Below are positions 1 through 6,803 of a stretch of DNA of 11,418 bases, one piece after another (within the stretch, counting starts at the first letter, position 1; each line of letters begins with the position of its first letter). This DNA comes from Bacteroidota bacterium. GTDB lineage: Bacteria; Bacteroidota; Rhodothermia; Balneolales; Balneolaceae. The notes under the pieces were generated by a model. It ran no database searches, was not told the origin of the DNA, and saw only the letters and a list, made by a program, of their open reading frames with translations. The translations under genes were made by a program, and so were the position numbers. The DNA lies in contig JAGXIS010000077.1 of the NCBI GenBank assembly GCA_024635465.1, positions 1-11,418 on the forward strand, given 5' to 3'.

Positions 1-49
1 GCAGATAGCTGAACCCCTTTTCACGAGACTATTCTAATTTGATTTAAAT

Positions 50-520
50 CTAATCATCGACTCTTAATCGCATGGTTAGTCCCCTTAAAAAGTATCTCAA
101 CAGTTGATCTCCGCATGGACGAAAATTGCGATGACTCTTGTCTCTAAACAGTGCACTCAATTCTACTGAGGAAACCGAAAATCCGGCATTTTTTAAAATG
201 GCTCCAACTTCTGCTTCCCGTAACTTAAAAGCTACCCTCACCTTCTTCAAGACATCATTATTGGTAACGGGAGTCTCAATGGGTCGGGGAGGATGTTTAT
301 CACTTTTACCGCGCTTAAAAAAGATCAATCCATCCAGGAAATGAGCCATCAACAAATCACTTACATCATCTTTTTCAACATCCTCTTCTGCGTTTTGAAA
401 TATGAGTTCCAAGTCTTCACGTGAAGGTTTGTAACCGCCCAACTGAAGGATTTCAGCAATTTTGGCATTACTGATATTGAGCATGTACCGAATACTTTTT
501 ATAACGTCATCGTGTCGCAT
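50..520 (-). CDS. yehS: DUF1456 (YehS-like) protein
   Basis: This is a complete 156-residue protein of the DUF1456 family, the family of E. coli YehS. The family is cytoplasmic and its biochemical role is not established. The sequence is two copies of one helical unit. Copy one spans about residues 3-67 (DDVIKSIRYMLN, then AKIAEILQLGGY). Copy two spans about residues 87-149 (NNDVLKKVRVAFKL, then GAILKNAGF and the family signature RNFRPCGDQLLRYFLRGL at 131-148). The length fits the family. There is no signal peptide or membrane segment. The ATG at 520 has no obvious Shine-Dalgarno sequence, and the stop is TAG. The neighbour to the right is transcribed away from it across a long AT-rich gap, so the gene is probably transcribed alone or with genes beyond the left edge. 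Family assignment is firm; function is unknown. Confidence 0.9.
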   Translation of the reverse strand: MRHDDVIKSIRYMLNISNAKIAEILQLGGYKPSREDLELIFQNAEEDVEKDDVSDLLMAHFLDGLIFFKRGKSDKHPPRPIETPVTNNDVLKKVRVAFKLREAEVGAILKNAGFSVSSVELSALFRDKSHRNFRPCGDQLLRYFLRGLTMRLRVDD

Positions 521-1068
521 CGTACTGATTCATTTGATTCTTTGCCGCGAAGAAAGTCGCAATTATTATTTTATACATGTAAATGTAAGAAGAAATGATG
601 AAGGAAGTGAGATGTAAGGAATCAGCCAAATAAAATTATTACAACTTATCGTCCGAAACATCGCTAACAATAACATCTATTAGTTATATGTCAATACTAT
701 ATTAGACATATATTAACAGCATATTAGTTGACAAAAGTAGTATATCTTTATTTCGATTTGGATGAAATACCAAAAGAACCGTATACTACTAACTGTTACT
801 TTAAAACGCCCCTCTCTAAAGACCTTAAACTTGAGGTAAAATTTTCAATTTCCCCATCTATAATTTTGAGTATGACCACTTAAAAATTTGAATGAATTAT
901 TGTCCATAAGTCCAATTTTAACGATTTAAGAATAGCTTAGGCTTATAGGAAAACTAATCTTTTTAACGTTTTTAAGAAGATAAGATTAAAAAGCCCTTAA
1001 ACATAGAGTCTATAAATCCTTACCTTTTCGGTCATTCATAAATATTCTGGATATATTTCGAACGTATT
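521..1068. other. AT-rich intergenic gap between divergent genes
   Basis: This 548-base stretch separates the minus-strand DUF1456 gene from the plus-strand channel gene and must hold both promoters. I see no convincing coding frame, RNA gene or terminator in it. It contains an 8-base palindrome TACATGTA at 574-581, a cluster of TATTAG repeats at 678-729 (listed separately), and a 9-base inverted repeat (736-744 with 782-790, AGTAGTATA/TATACTACT). A TTGACA hexamer at 728-733 has no good -10 partner at the usual distance, so I do not call a promoter. Short frames on both strands are AT-rich, lack a ribosome site and match nothing I know. Confidence 0.6.
678..729. repeat. Three TATTAG repeats spaced 22 bases apart
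   Basis: TATTAG occurs at 678, 700 and 722, exactly 22 bases (about two helical turns) apart. The first and third copies extend to TATTAGTT. The first two 22-base units agree at about 15 positions; the third agrees mainly in the core. Between the first two cores lies an 8-base dyad, TATATGTC (685-692) and GACATATA (705-712). Equal spacing plus a dyad is what a cooperatively bound regulator site could look like, but the region is very AT-rich and chance is a real alternative. Confidence 0.3.
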
Positions 1069-2346
1069 ATGTCTACCAACCTATTTCTTTTACAAAATCA
1101 GTTGCTCAGCGATTTAGCGGAATACCTACCCAGTGAGATGCAAACAGCATATACAGAGGAAGCGATTTCTCTTGCTTTGATATTTCTCATTTCAGGGATT
1201 GTCCACATAGTAATACGCTATTGGATTATAAAGCTTCTTCATAAACTTGACGAAAAGACTGAGACGGGATGGTATGCAGTCATTTTGAAGCACAAACTAC
1301 CTCAAAGAGCGCTATTTATTATACCCTTGCTAATTATATACAACGGCCTTGGACTATTCCCCGAAGGATATTCTACATTGACCGATTTTGTTATCAGAAT
1401 AGCAGCTGCCACAATGATTTTGGTGAGTGCGAGGGTATTTGATGCTTTTCTTTCTGCATTACACTCACTTTACCTAATGCGGCCCAGTAAACATCAGACG
1501 CCCATTAAGAGCTATATTCAGTTGGGGAAAGTAATTGTTTATGTACTTTCAGGATTTTTTATAATTTCGAGTCTGGCCGATAAGTCACCATGGTATTTTC
1601 TAAGCGGGATTGGTGCGATCATGGCGATCATTCTACTGCTTTTCAGGGACACACTGTTATCTCTTGTGGCTAGTGTTCAGCTTACCAATAATGATCTGAT
1701 TCGAGTGGGTGACTGGATTGAAATGCCCAATTTTGGCGCGGATGGTGATGTGATTGATATAGCCCTTAACACTGTAAGGGTACAGAATTGGGATAAAACA
1801 ATTTCTGTAATTCCAACACATAAATTTCTGGATCACAGTTTTAGAAATTGGCGAGGTATGCAGGAATCCGGTGGGAGGCGAATAATTAGATCTTTACATT
1901 TTGATATCTCTTCTATCCGTTTTTTGAGTCATGCTGAGATTGAGAGGTTATCGACATCTAATCTTCTAAAAGAATATATAGCAACAAAAATGGAAGGTGT
2001 TCATAGTTATAATGCCAAATATCTTAAAAGCAGTAAGTCAACGTTAACAAATGGGAGATGGCTTACAAATATCGGGACATTCAGAGCTTACATCATTGAA
2101 TATCTGAAAAAACATCCTAGATCACATAAAAACCTAACGATGCTTGTAAGACAGTTGGAGGCGACTGAGAAAGGTTTGCCATTACAGGTATATGTATTTA
2201 CAGATACGACTGCGTGGGCAGAGTATGAGGCTATTCAGGCGGATATATTTGATCACCTGATAGCTGTTGCGCCGGAATTCGGTCTTCGAATATTTCAACA
2301 ACCATCCGGTAATGATATTAAGAATTTGGGAACATTTGACACATAA
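1069..2346 (+). CDS. ybdG: YbdG-type small-conductance mechanosensitive channel
   Basis: This 425-residue inner-membrane channel belongs to the MscS superfamily and is closest to E. coli YbdG (415 residues), a miniconductance channel that helps cells survive osmotic stress by releasing solutes when membrane tension rises. Five hydrophobic segments are visible at about residues 32-56, 80-97, 105-127, 150-170 and 176-205. The last is the small-residue pore helix (SGIGAIMAIILLLFRDTLLS). The cytoplasmic beta domain follows with motifs typical of the YbdG branch: GDWIEMPNFGADGDVIDI (214-231), VQNWDKTISVIPTHKF (238-253) and FRNWRGMQESGGRRI (258-272). A long C-terminal cytoplasmic domain follows. 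The ATG at 1069 has no clear ribosome site, but the length matches the family. A probable terminator follows at 2386, so the gene is likely monocistronic. Confidence 0.92.
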   Translation: MSTNLFLLQNQLLSDLAEYLPSEMQTAYTEEAISLALIFLISGIVHIVIRYWIIKLLHKLDEKTETGWYAVILKHKLPQRALFIIPLLIIYNGLGLFPEGYSTLTDFVIRIAAATMILVSARVFDAFLSALHSLYLMRPSKHQTPIKSYIQLGKVIVYVLSGFFIISSLADKSPWYFLSGIGAIMAIILLLFRDTLLSLVASVQLTNNDLIRVGDWIEMPNFGADGDVIDIALNTVRVQNWDKTISVIPTHKFLDHSFRNWRGMQESGGRRIIRSLHFDISSIRFLSHAEIERLSTSNLLKEYIATKMEGVHSYNAKYLKSSKSTLTNGRWLTNIGTFRAYIIEYLKKHPRSHKNLTMLVRQLEATEKGLPLQVYVFTDTTAWAEYEAIQADIFDHLIAVAPEFGLRIFQQPSGNDIKNLGTFDT

Positions 2347-2385
2347 AATTAAATTTACTGTAGATCAATAAAGATTCAACCGTTT

Positions 2386-2421
2386 AAGGAATCATTTTCG
2401 ACATCATAGAATCCTTTTTTT
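2386..2421 (+). terminator. Probable rho-independent terminator after ybdG
   Basis: AAGGAATC (2386-2393) can pair with GAATCCTT (2409-2416) through eight positions with one A-A mismatch. A run of seven T (2415-2421) follows on the plus strand. It lies about 40 bases after the channel gene stop, where a terminator is expected. The stem is AT-rich and has a 15-base loop, so its strength is uncertain. Confidence 0.55.
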
Positions 2422-2445
2422 ATTCGGCTTCGATATGGTCGATTT

Positions 2446-2565
2446 CTAAACGAAAATGGCCTTCCTGTCAACACCACCTATCACCCTATCATTTACCTTG
2501 TTCCATTTTTGTGAAGCCATATTGGTAAAATCAGTAATCAAACTAGTCGTTTTTCCTCCTTTCAT
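2446..2565 (-). pseudogene. Fossil N-terminus of a CIA30-domain protein
   Basis: On the minus strand an ATG at 2565 opens a 39-codon frame ending in TAG at 2446. Residues 9-32 contain LITDFTN, then W21 and VNDRVIGGV (24-32). This resembles the start of CIA30 domains (complex I intermediate-associated protein 30 / NDUFAF1 family), which typically read as an F-x-F segment, a Trp about ten residues later, then V-N/D-D-x-V-M-G-G-V-S. Bacterial members are usually about 150-190 residues, so only the first fifth remains. After GGV the expected Ser and following beta strands are absent in all three frames, and stops follow. AAAGGAGG lies at the ATG itself, so the ancestral start may have been elsewhere. 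I read it as a decayed remnant, although a chance match of about 25 residues is possible. Confidence 0.45.
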
Positions 2566-2686
2566 AAGCCGATAATGAAATGAAATCCGATGGATTGATA
2601 TTCTTTAAGTTCTGATGTTTTAACTTTCAATCCATTAACCTAAATTCTGACAGAAAAATTTATAAACATTAAATAAAATTGAAGAC

Positions 2687-3142
2687 ATGAATAAAGCGAT
2701 CATACATACTGAAAAAGGAGAGATGGAAGTTGAATTTTACACAGATGATGCCCCGGGCACAGTTGCAAATTTTATCAAACTATCGAAAGAGGGATTTTAT
2801 GATGGTCTCACTTTTCATCGAGTGATACCTGATTTTGTCATACAGGGTGGATGTCCAAAAGGAGACGGTACCGGTGGACCGGGATACAAAATTGATTGTG
2901 AATTGGATGGCGAAAATCAATATCACGACAGAGGTGTACTATCCATGGCACATGCCGGAAGAGATACCGGTGGTTCTCAGTTTTTTATCTGCCACAGTAG
3001 GAAAAATACAGCCCATCTCGACCGGAATCACACCGTTTTTGGGAAAGTGGTTAGTGGGCTGGATGTAATTGATAGCATTCGTCAGGGTGATGTGATGACG
3101 AAGGTTGAGATTGTTGATGGGAGTGAAAAAAGTGAAAAGTGA
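2687..3142 (+). CDS. Cyclophilin-type peptidyl-prolyl isomerase
   Basis: This 151-residue cytoplasmic cyclophilin catalyses cis-trans isomerisation of Xaa-Pro bonds during protein folding. It is a bare single domain with no signal peptide. Visible family motifs are [15 protein letters not shown] (43-57), GYKIDCE (66-72), GVLSMAHA (83-90), [10 protein letters not shown] (95-104) and [11 protein letters not shown] (111-121). By alignment to human CypA, the catalytic Arg55, Phe60 and Gln63 correspond to R45, F50 and Q53. The drug-contacting Trp121 is His110, as in many bacterial members, which usually means weak cyclosporin binding. The last residues, GSEKSEK, are encoded by a heptamer repeat that also supplies the TGA stop, so the natural C-terminus was probably a few residues earlier. 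The start ATG at 2687 fits the family N-terminus; no strong ribosome site is seen. Confidence 0.93.
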   Translation: MNKAIIHTEKGEMEVEFYTDDAPGTVANFIKLSKEGFYDGLTFHRVIPDFVIQGGCPKGDGTGGPGYKIDCELDGENQYHDRGVLSMAHAGRDTGGSQFFICHSRKNTAHLDRNHTVFGKVVSGLDVIDSIRQGDVMTKVEIVDGSEKSEK

Positions 3143-3273
3143 AAAGTCTCAATTAGGGTGGAATTTCAAATAGTAGACTCTACTACTTTGTAGCTTCGAA
3201 GAGCAGGGTTTTAGTGATTTTTGTCTCGAAATAATCTGCCCTTTTCACTTTTAACTTCTCCACTTTTCACTTA
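3122..3273. repeat. Heptamer-based inverted repeat between convergent genes
   Basis: The left arm (3122-3147) is a tandem series of AGTGAAA units. The right arm (3240-3272) carries degenerate copies in the opposite orientation. Perfect inverted matches are AAAAGTGAAAAG (3135-3146) with its complement at 3241-3252, and AAGTGAAAAGT (3130-3140) with its complement at 3262-3272. About 90 bases of unrelated sequence lie between the arms, including a small hairpin TAGTAG-ACT-CTACTA (3171-3185). The arms enter both flanking genes and provide the TGA stop of each. The folded RNA could slow transcription from both sides, but no classic terminator T-run is attached to it. Confidence 0.7.
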
Positions 3274-4394
3274 TAAAGCATCCGATCTATCAAATAGACA
3301 GAACCAAAAAGGGTGCTTAGGAAAATTAAACTGATCACAAGTTCCCATATTACAAAACCACCAATCGTACCCAGTACTGCGCCCAGATACTGTATCGTTT
3401 TGAGCTGTTCATTGGTGGCATTGCGAATCATATTCTCTAATTTTTTTTCATCATACTTTCTCAAATTTTCTTCAACAAGTTTTTGAACATTAAGTTGATT
3501 AACCAGTCTGTTTAGAACCTGTAGGATCATTTCATCTATGTGATCACTGTTAGCATATATTTTCCGCGGCAGATCATCCAAGTATTCATCCAGAAAGTTG
3601 AAATTACGTTCTGCAGTAACGGGTAAATTTTGAAGCAGCTCTTCAATTAACTCATTCAGGCTTTGGCCTCGAAAAAATGTGTACGTTTTAAGGGCAGCTT
3701 TTTCAAGAACTTTATCCTTAAGGGAATTCTCAATTTCCTGTAACAATTGCTCGGAAATACTTCTTCTGAATTCCGGCTTCTGAACAATACTTCGTAAATA
3801 ATTCATGAGCCAATCCTTCAGATCTTTTCTGAACTCAATGGTCGTTGTTACTTTTTTCAAATGAGCAAGAGTCAGTTTTCTATACTTTTGAATTGCCTTC
3901 GAATCTTTAATTTTTTGATTAATCAGATCGGGATTAATTAAATCTTCGGAAACGGCAAATGCAAGTCTGTATGCAATGCGTTCCTTGTGTGCGGGGATGA
4001 GACCCTGACCCAACAGAGGGCGCTTTTTTAGGGGCCTGAAAAGCATCGTAATGGCAATCCAATTGGTCAGGAACCCAATCATTCCACTTACAGAGATGAT
4101 TTTTAATATTCCTTCAAAATTTAGAGTCAATCCAAAAATAGTGGTTTCGACTCCCTGGAAATCCCAAAAAAAAGAGAAACTAAAAATGGCTAAAAGTATC
4201 CATGGAATTGGCTTTAAGACAGACAATATCAACATTTTTTCTACAACAGGTACTTTGGCGATCGATTTTTGAAGGTCGGTTTTTTCACTAGTATCCGGTT
4301 GTAGATGTCTGTAGAGTAACTCACCTAACCCTTTTATTGAGTCTCTGTCAGGATCTTCTGTATTTAATTTGGGAGTTTTTTGGAAATCACTCAT
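3267..4394 (-). CDS. DUF445 family membrane protein
   Basis: This 375-residue protein belongs to DUF445, the family containing Bacillus YheB and E. coli YjiN. The family is membrane-anchored and its function is not established. After a polar N-terminus of about 55 residues there are hydrophobic segments at about 59-77 and 95-119. The second holds the family core GFLTNWIAITMLFRP (107-121), followed by KRPLLGQGLIPAHKERIA (124-141) and VSEDLINPDLI (148-158). A long helical, probably coiled middle (about 160-330) leads to a C-terminal hydrophobic hairpin, about 335-370, with YLGAVLGTIGGFVIWELV. It is the last gene of the minus-strand block, 52 bases after the topoisomerase-like gene. Its final Lys codon and TGA stop lie inside the heptamer repeat. 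The ATG at 4394 has no clear ribosome site. Family call is firm; role unknown. Confidence 0.87.
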   Translation of the reverse strand: MSDFQKTPKLNTEDPDRDSIKGLGELLYRHLQPDTSEKTDLQKSIAKVPVVEKMLILSVLKPIPWILLAIFSFSFFWDFQGVETTIFGLTLNFEGILKIISVSGMIGFLTNWIAITMLFRPLKKRPLLGQGLIPAHKERIAYRLAFAVSEDLINPDLINQKIKDSKAIQKYRKLTLAHLKKVTTTIEFRKDLKDWLMNYLRSIVQKPEFRRSISEQLLQEIENSLKDKVLEKAALKTYTFFRGQSLNELIEELLQNLPVTAERNFNFLDEYLDDLPRKIYANSDHIDEMILQVLNRLVNQLNVQKLVEENLRKYDEKKLENMIRNATNEQLKTIQYLGAVLGTIGGFVIWELVISLIFLSTLFGSVYLIDRMLYK

Positions 4395-4446
4395 AATAGG
4401 AAAGACTCATTGGATTATTTTCGCTCTAATATTGAATATAAACCAA

Positions 4447-5817
4447 CTAATCAGACGAAAGAATAGTCTTTATGGTTTCAGGATGAAGTGAATTAAAATC
4501 TGCTTTTTCATTTAATTCTGTAAGAATTTTTTCCAATGTAGAACCTTTTTGAATCTGTTCTAAAATAGTTTTTCCCGGTTTAACGACTCCGGAATTAATT
4601 TGAATCCAATTTCTATCGACCCATTCATCCAAACTTTTTCCAAATCCGGATGGTTTCAATACACCCAATTTGTTCAACTCCAACCCAATCTCATCAACAG
4701 TAATACAGGGTCTCAATGAGAATGAATCATTATTTAAATCTGAGTTCTCAGTTTGATAGAAAAAGAGGTCGGGCATAAGTGCATTACTGAATGTAAACTG
4801 AAGAGGTTTTGGTATGGTAAGGCTCTTTACTGTATGATTATATATCAGTTCATACAACTTACCAATTTGAGTAGTAAGCTCTCCTTTTATAGATATAGGT
4901 TTAATAGTAAGATCAATGGGGTGTACACTCTCATGTGGAGTATCCGGATTGGCAATATCTCTCAAAAATCTAGGTTTCAACCTCTCGTTTAATCCTGCTT
5001 TAAGATGCTGTGTCTGCATTACATCCCAGGTATCGGTGTAAAATCCTCTCGCATCGGTTCGAGGATAACTAATCAGTGAAATTCGACTATCTTGCAGTGA
5101 ACTCTCAAAAAGTTGTTGTAATAAAAGTTGAGCATCATTGTAATTGAGTGAAAGTCCTTCGTTTAAAATGAGGGGAATCAAATCATAAGTTGAGAGTGGC
5201 AAAAACTGTGCAAAAAGAGTACTCTTTTGATCTAAATTAACTTGTATCAATTCATCAGATGAACATTGCAATGGCTCCGAACTTTTGAATATCTGATGAT
5301 TCTCCCCAAGGAAATGGCGATATGTTCGAGGCCTCCCGAAAACAGATATTAGACCTGAAAGCTGCATATCAGGCCATTTTTTTTGTCGAAACCATTCACT
5401 TTTTATTAAAAATCTATTTTTTAGGCGAGTTTCTAAATGACCTGATTCTATTTCAGTGAGTTCACTCAGCATAGAAATTACGCCACTCTTAGACAAACTT
5501 TGTAATCTGCCTCTTTTTACTCTTTTGGTGGATAAATACCGATCCACAGACCAAGCAATAAAATCACCGGAAGGGTCGCTATCTGTCGCTACGATCACCA
5601 CATTAGCCCACTCAGCTTGTTGTTTAATCTCTTTTCGAATAGATGCTTTTGTGGGATCTGCAATGGCATTCAGCTGATTATTTTCAGCATCATAACGGGG
5701 TTTCCAACAATAACCTTCAGTAGCAATGACATATACCGATTGTGGACTCATTTCCTGTATAATCTGCGCGATAACAGATGACTCTACGATTAAAAGGGTA
5801 TATGCGGATGTAGCCAA
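4447..5817 (-). CDS. Compact divergent type IA topoisomerase-like protein
   Basis: This 456-residue protein has the skeleton of a type IA DNA topoisomerase, which relaxes DNA through a transient 5'-phosphotyrosine link, but it is far shorter than TopA (about 700-900). An N-terminal Toprim domain (about 6-100) shows LLIVES (Glu12) and ATDSDPSGDFIAW (77-89). By alignment with E. coli TopA, Asp111 and Asp113 are D79 and D81, but the third acidic residue Glu115 is Ser83. The active-site motif is SYPRTDA with Tyr251 and Arg253. PHESVHP (294-300) corresponds to the usual HEAIRP. KPSGFGKSLDEWVDRNWIQI (388-407) corresponds to the C-terminal GIGRPSTY region. There are no zinc-finger cysteines. The start is TTG, two bases after the ybeY stop; the first in-frame ATG (codon 23) would remove Glu12, and a stop lies just upstream. 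Translation is probably coupled to ybeY. Activity is uncertain. Confidence 0.8.
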   Translation of the reverse strand: MATSAYTLLIVESSVIAQIIQEMSPQSVYVIATEGYCWKPRYDAENNQLNAIADPTKASIRKEIKQQAEWANVVIVATDSDPSGDFIAWSVDRYLSTKRVKRGRLQSLSKSGVISMLSELTEIESGHLETRLKNRFLIKSEWFRQKKWPDMQLSGLISVFGRPRTYRHFLGENHQIFKSSEPLQCSSDELIQVNLDQKSTLFAQFLPLSTYDLIPLILNEGLSLNYNDAQLLLQQLFESSLQDSRISLISYPRTDARGFYTDTWDVMQTQHLKAGLNERLKPRFLRDIANPDTPHESVHPIDLTIKPISIKGELTTQIGKLYELIYNHTVKSLTIPKPLQFTFSNALMPDLFFYQTENSDLNNDSFSLRPCITVDEIGLELNKLGVLKPSGFGKSLDEWVDRNWIQINSGVVKPGKTILEQIQKGSTLEKILTELNEKADFNSLHPETIKTILSSD

Positions 5818-5819
5818 TA

Positions 5820-6302
5820 TTAATTGTTAATCAATTCAAGAATTTCATTTTCTTTTTGAGTCATGATCTTTTTTTGATCTTTCGTTTGATCATCATAACC
5901 AGTCAAATGAAGTAAGCCATGGGCAAATATGCGAAGAAATTCAAGCGATTCATTGGTACCAAATTCTTCACTCTGTTCCTTGATTCTGGGGGAACAGCAA
6001 AATAATGTTCCCTCAATTTCTTGATCCAATCCCTCATCATAACGAAATGTAATAATATCGGTGACATAGCCTTTATTGAGATATTCTCTGTTGATTCGAA
6101 CAATCTCTTTTTCATCGACATAAACTAATTCGATCTCTTGAAATCTTACTTTCTCTTGAATTTCGACCACATGAAGTACTGATTCAAATTGGCTTTGTGG
6201 GACAGGAACCTCACTTTTGCTGACATTTGAGATTGAAAATATCGGCTCTTTACTTTGATTTGGAATGTCAGGAAAGGTTTTCATCATCAAATGAAAAGTC
6301 AT
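5820..6302 (-). CDS. ybeY: Endoribonuclease YbeY (rRNA maturation factor)
   Basis: This protein belongs to the YbeY/UPF0054 family, metal-dependent single-strand endoribonucleases involved in 16S rRNA 3'-end maturation and ribosome quality control. The 160-residue frame contains IELVYVDEKEIVRINREYL (57-75), the substrate-site segment TDIITFRYDE (81-90) and the metal motif HGLLHLTGYDD (128-138). H128 and H132 are kept. The third ligand, His in E. coli, is Asp138; from memory this substitution is common in Bacteroidota. ATG codons 1, 6 and 7 are all possible starts. The first overlaps the upstream gene by 35 bases, while codon 7 (6284) overlaps by 17 and gives an N-terminus nearer the conserved domain. 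No ribosome site settles the choice. The stop is two bases before the topoisomerase-like start. Confidence 0.92.
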   Translation of the reverse strand: MTFHLMMKTFPDIPNQSKEPIFSISNVSKSEVPVPQSQFESVLHVVEIQEKVRFQEIELVYVDEKEIVRINREYLNKGYVTDIITFRYDEGLDQEIEGTLFCCSPRIKEQSEEFGTNESLEFLRIFAHGLLHLTGYDDQTKDQKKIMTQKENEILELINN

Positions 6303-6735
6303 CAGCGTCGAGACTATCTGTAAGTGACAGTGCTACTCCACACATCATTACATCTTCCGGTAAGTTGGTAAAATCACCGGAGAGAACAGATTCATCTACA
6401 TTTGCATAGATACTACAACCGGCGCCATGCTCAACAATTAGTCCGGTTGTTACATCACCATGACGTCCAAAAAAAGTTACTTGTTTAAGAAGATCACTAG
6501 CGACAAATGCAGTACAATTGTGAAGCTGTAGAAATGTATTACTTGCATAAACAGAAACCATATTCATGTGTTTCTTTTCAATTTCCAAACCCAAATGGAT
6601 TTCTAGAGAAAGTTTGAGGTCATCATCGGTATTGATAAGTTCCAAACGAAAGACATCATCTCCAAGTTTTTTTGGTGTTGCTCCGAGTATCTTACCGATG
6701 TTAAGTATGTTCTCTTCTGTAAATTCGTGTATCAT
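6268..6735 (-). CDS. Hypothetical acidic protein upstream of ybeY
   Basis: I do not recognise this 155-residue protein. It has no signal peptide or membrane segment and is probably cytoplasmic. The N-terminal third (MIHEFTEENILNIGKILGAT) looks helical. The middle alternates hydrophobic and polar residues like beta strands (LKLSLEIHLGLEI, 40-52). A central segment, FFGRHGDVTTGLIVEHGAGC (88-107), has several glycines and histidines, and three cysteines occur at 74, 107 and 132. The last 18 residues (about 138-155) are strongly acidic (DSLDADDFSFDDENLS). It lies 68 bases after the DUF2723 stop and overlaps the ybeY frame by 17-35 bases, which indicates co-translation. The overlap and codon use like its neighbours make it a real gene. 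I assign no function. Confidence 0.75.
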   Translation of the reverse strand: MIHEFTEENILNIGKILGATPKKLGDDVFRLELINTDDDLKLSLEIHLGLEIEKKHMNMVSVYASNTFLQLHNCTAFVASDLLKQVTFFGRHGDVTTGLIVEHGAGCSIYANVDESVLSGDFTNLPEDVMMCGVALSLTDSLDADDFSFDDENLS

Positions 6736-6741
6736 GTAAGT

Positions 6742-6779
6742 GGTTGGTATAAAATCAGTTTATGTTACAATATACAACC
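6742..6779. repeat. Inverted repeat upstream of the 155-residue gene
   Basis: GGTTGGTATA (6742-6751) is the inverse of TATACAACC (6771-6779) with one extra base in the left arm. It fills much of the 68-base space between the DUF2723 stop and the start of the next minus-strand gene, ending 7 bases from that ATG. No T-run follows it on the minus strand, so it does not look like a terminator. A leader hairpin or operator is possible. Confidence 0.35.
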
Positions 6780-6803
6780 TAAGATTATTAATTTAAATTC
6801 CTG

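Larger units (their letters stand above)
2347..2686. other. Intergenic gap before the cyclophilin gene
   Basis: This 340-base gap holds the terminator of the channel gene, the CIA30-like remnant on the minus strand, and the leader and presumed promoter of the cyclophilin gene. In the leader, ATGGATTGA (2590-2598) is matched by TCAATCCAT (2627-2635), with an inner AAGTT/AACTT pair (2607-2611, 2622-2626), giving an imperfect extended hairpin 52 bases before the cyclophilin ATG. No promoter hexamers stand out. Confidence 0.55.

Noticed and set aside
138..344. Plus-strand frame inside the DUF1456 gene
   Set aside because: It lies antisense to a clearly conserved family gene and has no family features of its own.
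728..755. TTGACA as a promoter for ybdG
   Set aside because: There is no acceptable -10 at 16-18 bases (TTTCGA at 751), only a partial fit to the Bacteroidota -7 motif, and the gene is over 300 bases away.
761..838. 25-codon plus-strand frame starting at ATG 761
   Set aside because: Short, without a ribosome site, and with no recognisable sequence; expected by chance.
715..843. Minus-strand open frame of about 43 codons in the left gap
   Set aside because: It has no ATG start or ribosome site, is dominated by Phe, Tyr, Ile and Lys as expected of AT-rich noncoding DNA, and resembles no family I know.
3122..3147. Repeats as a CRISPR array or phase-variable tract
   Set aside because: The units are 7-base, contiguous and degenerate, with no spacers and no cas genes. 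The tract sits at a gene end, so length change would alter only a few C-terminal residues.
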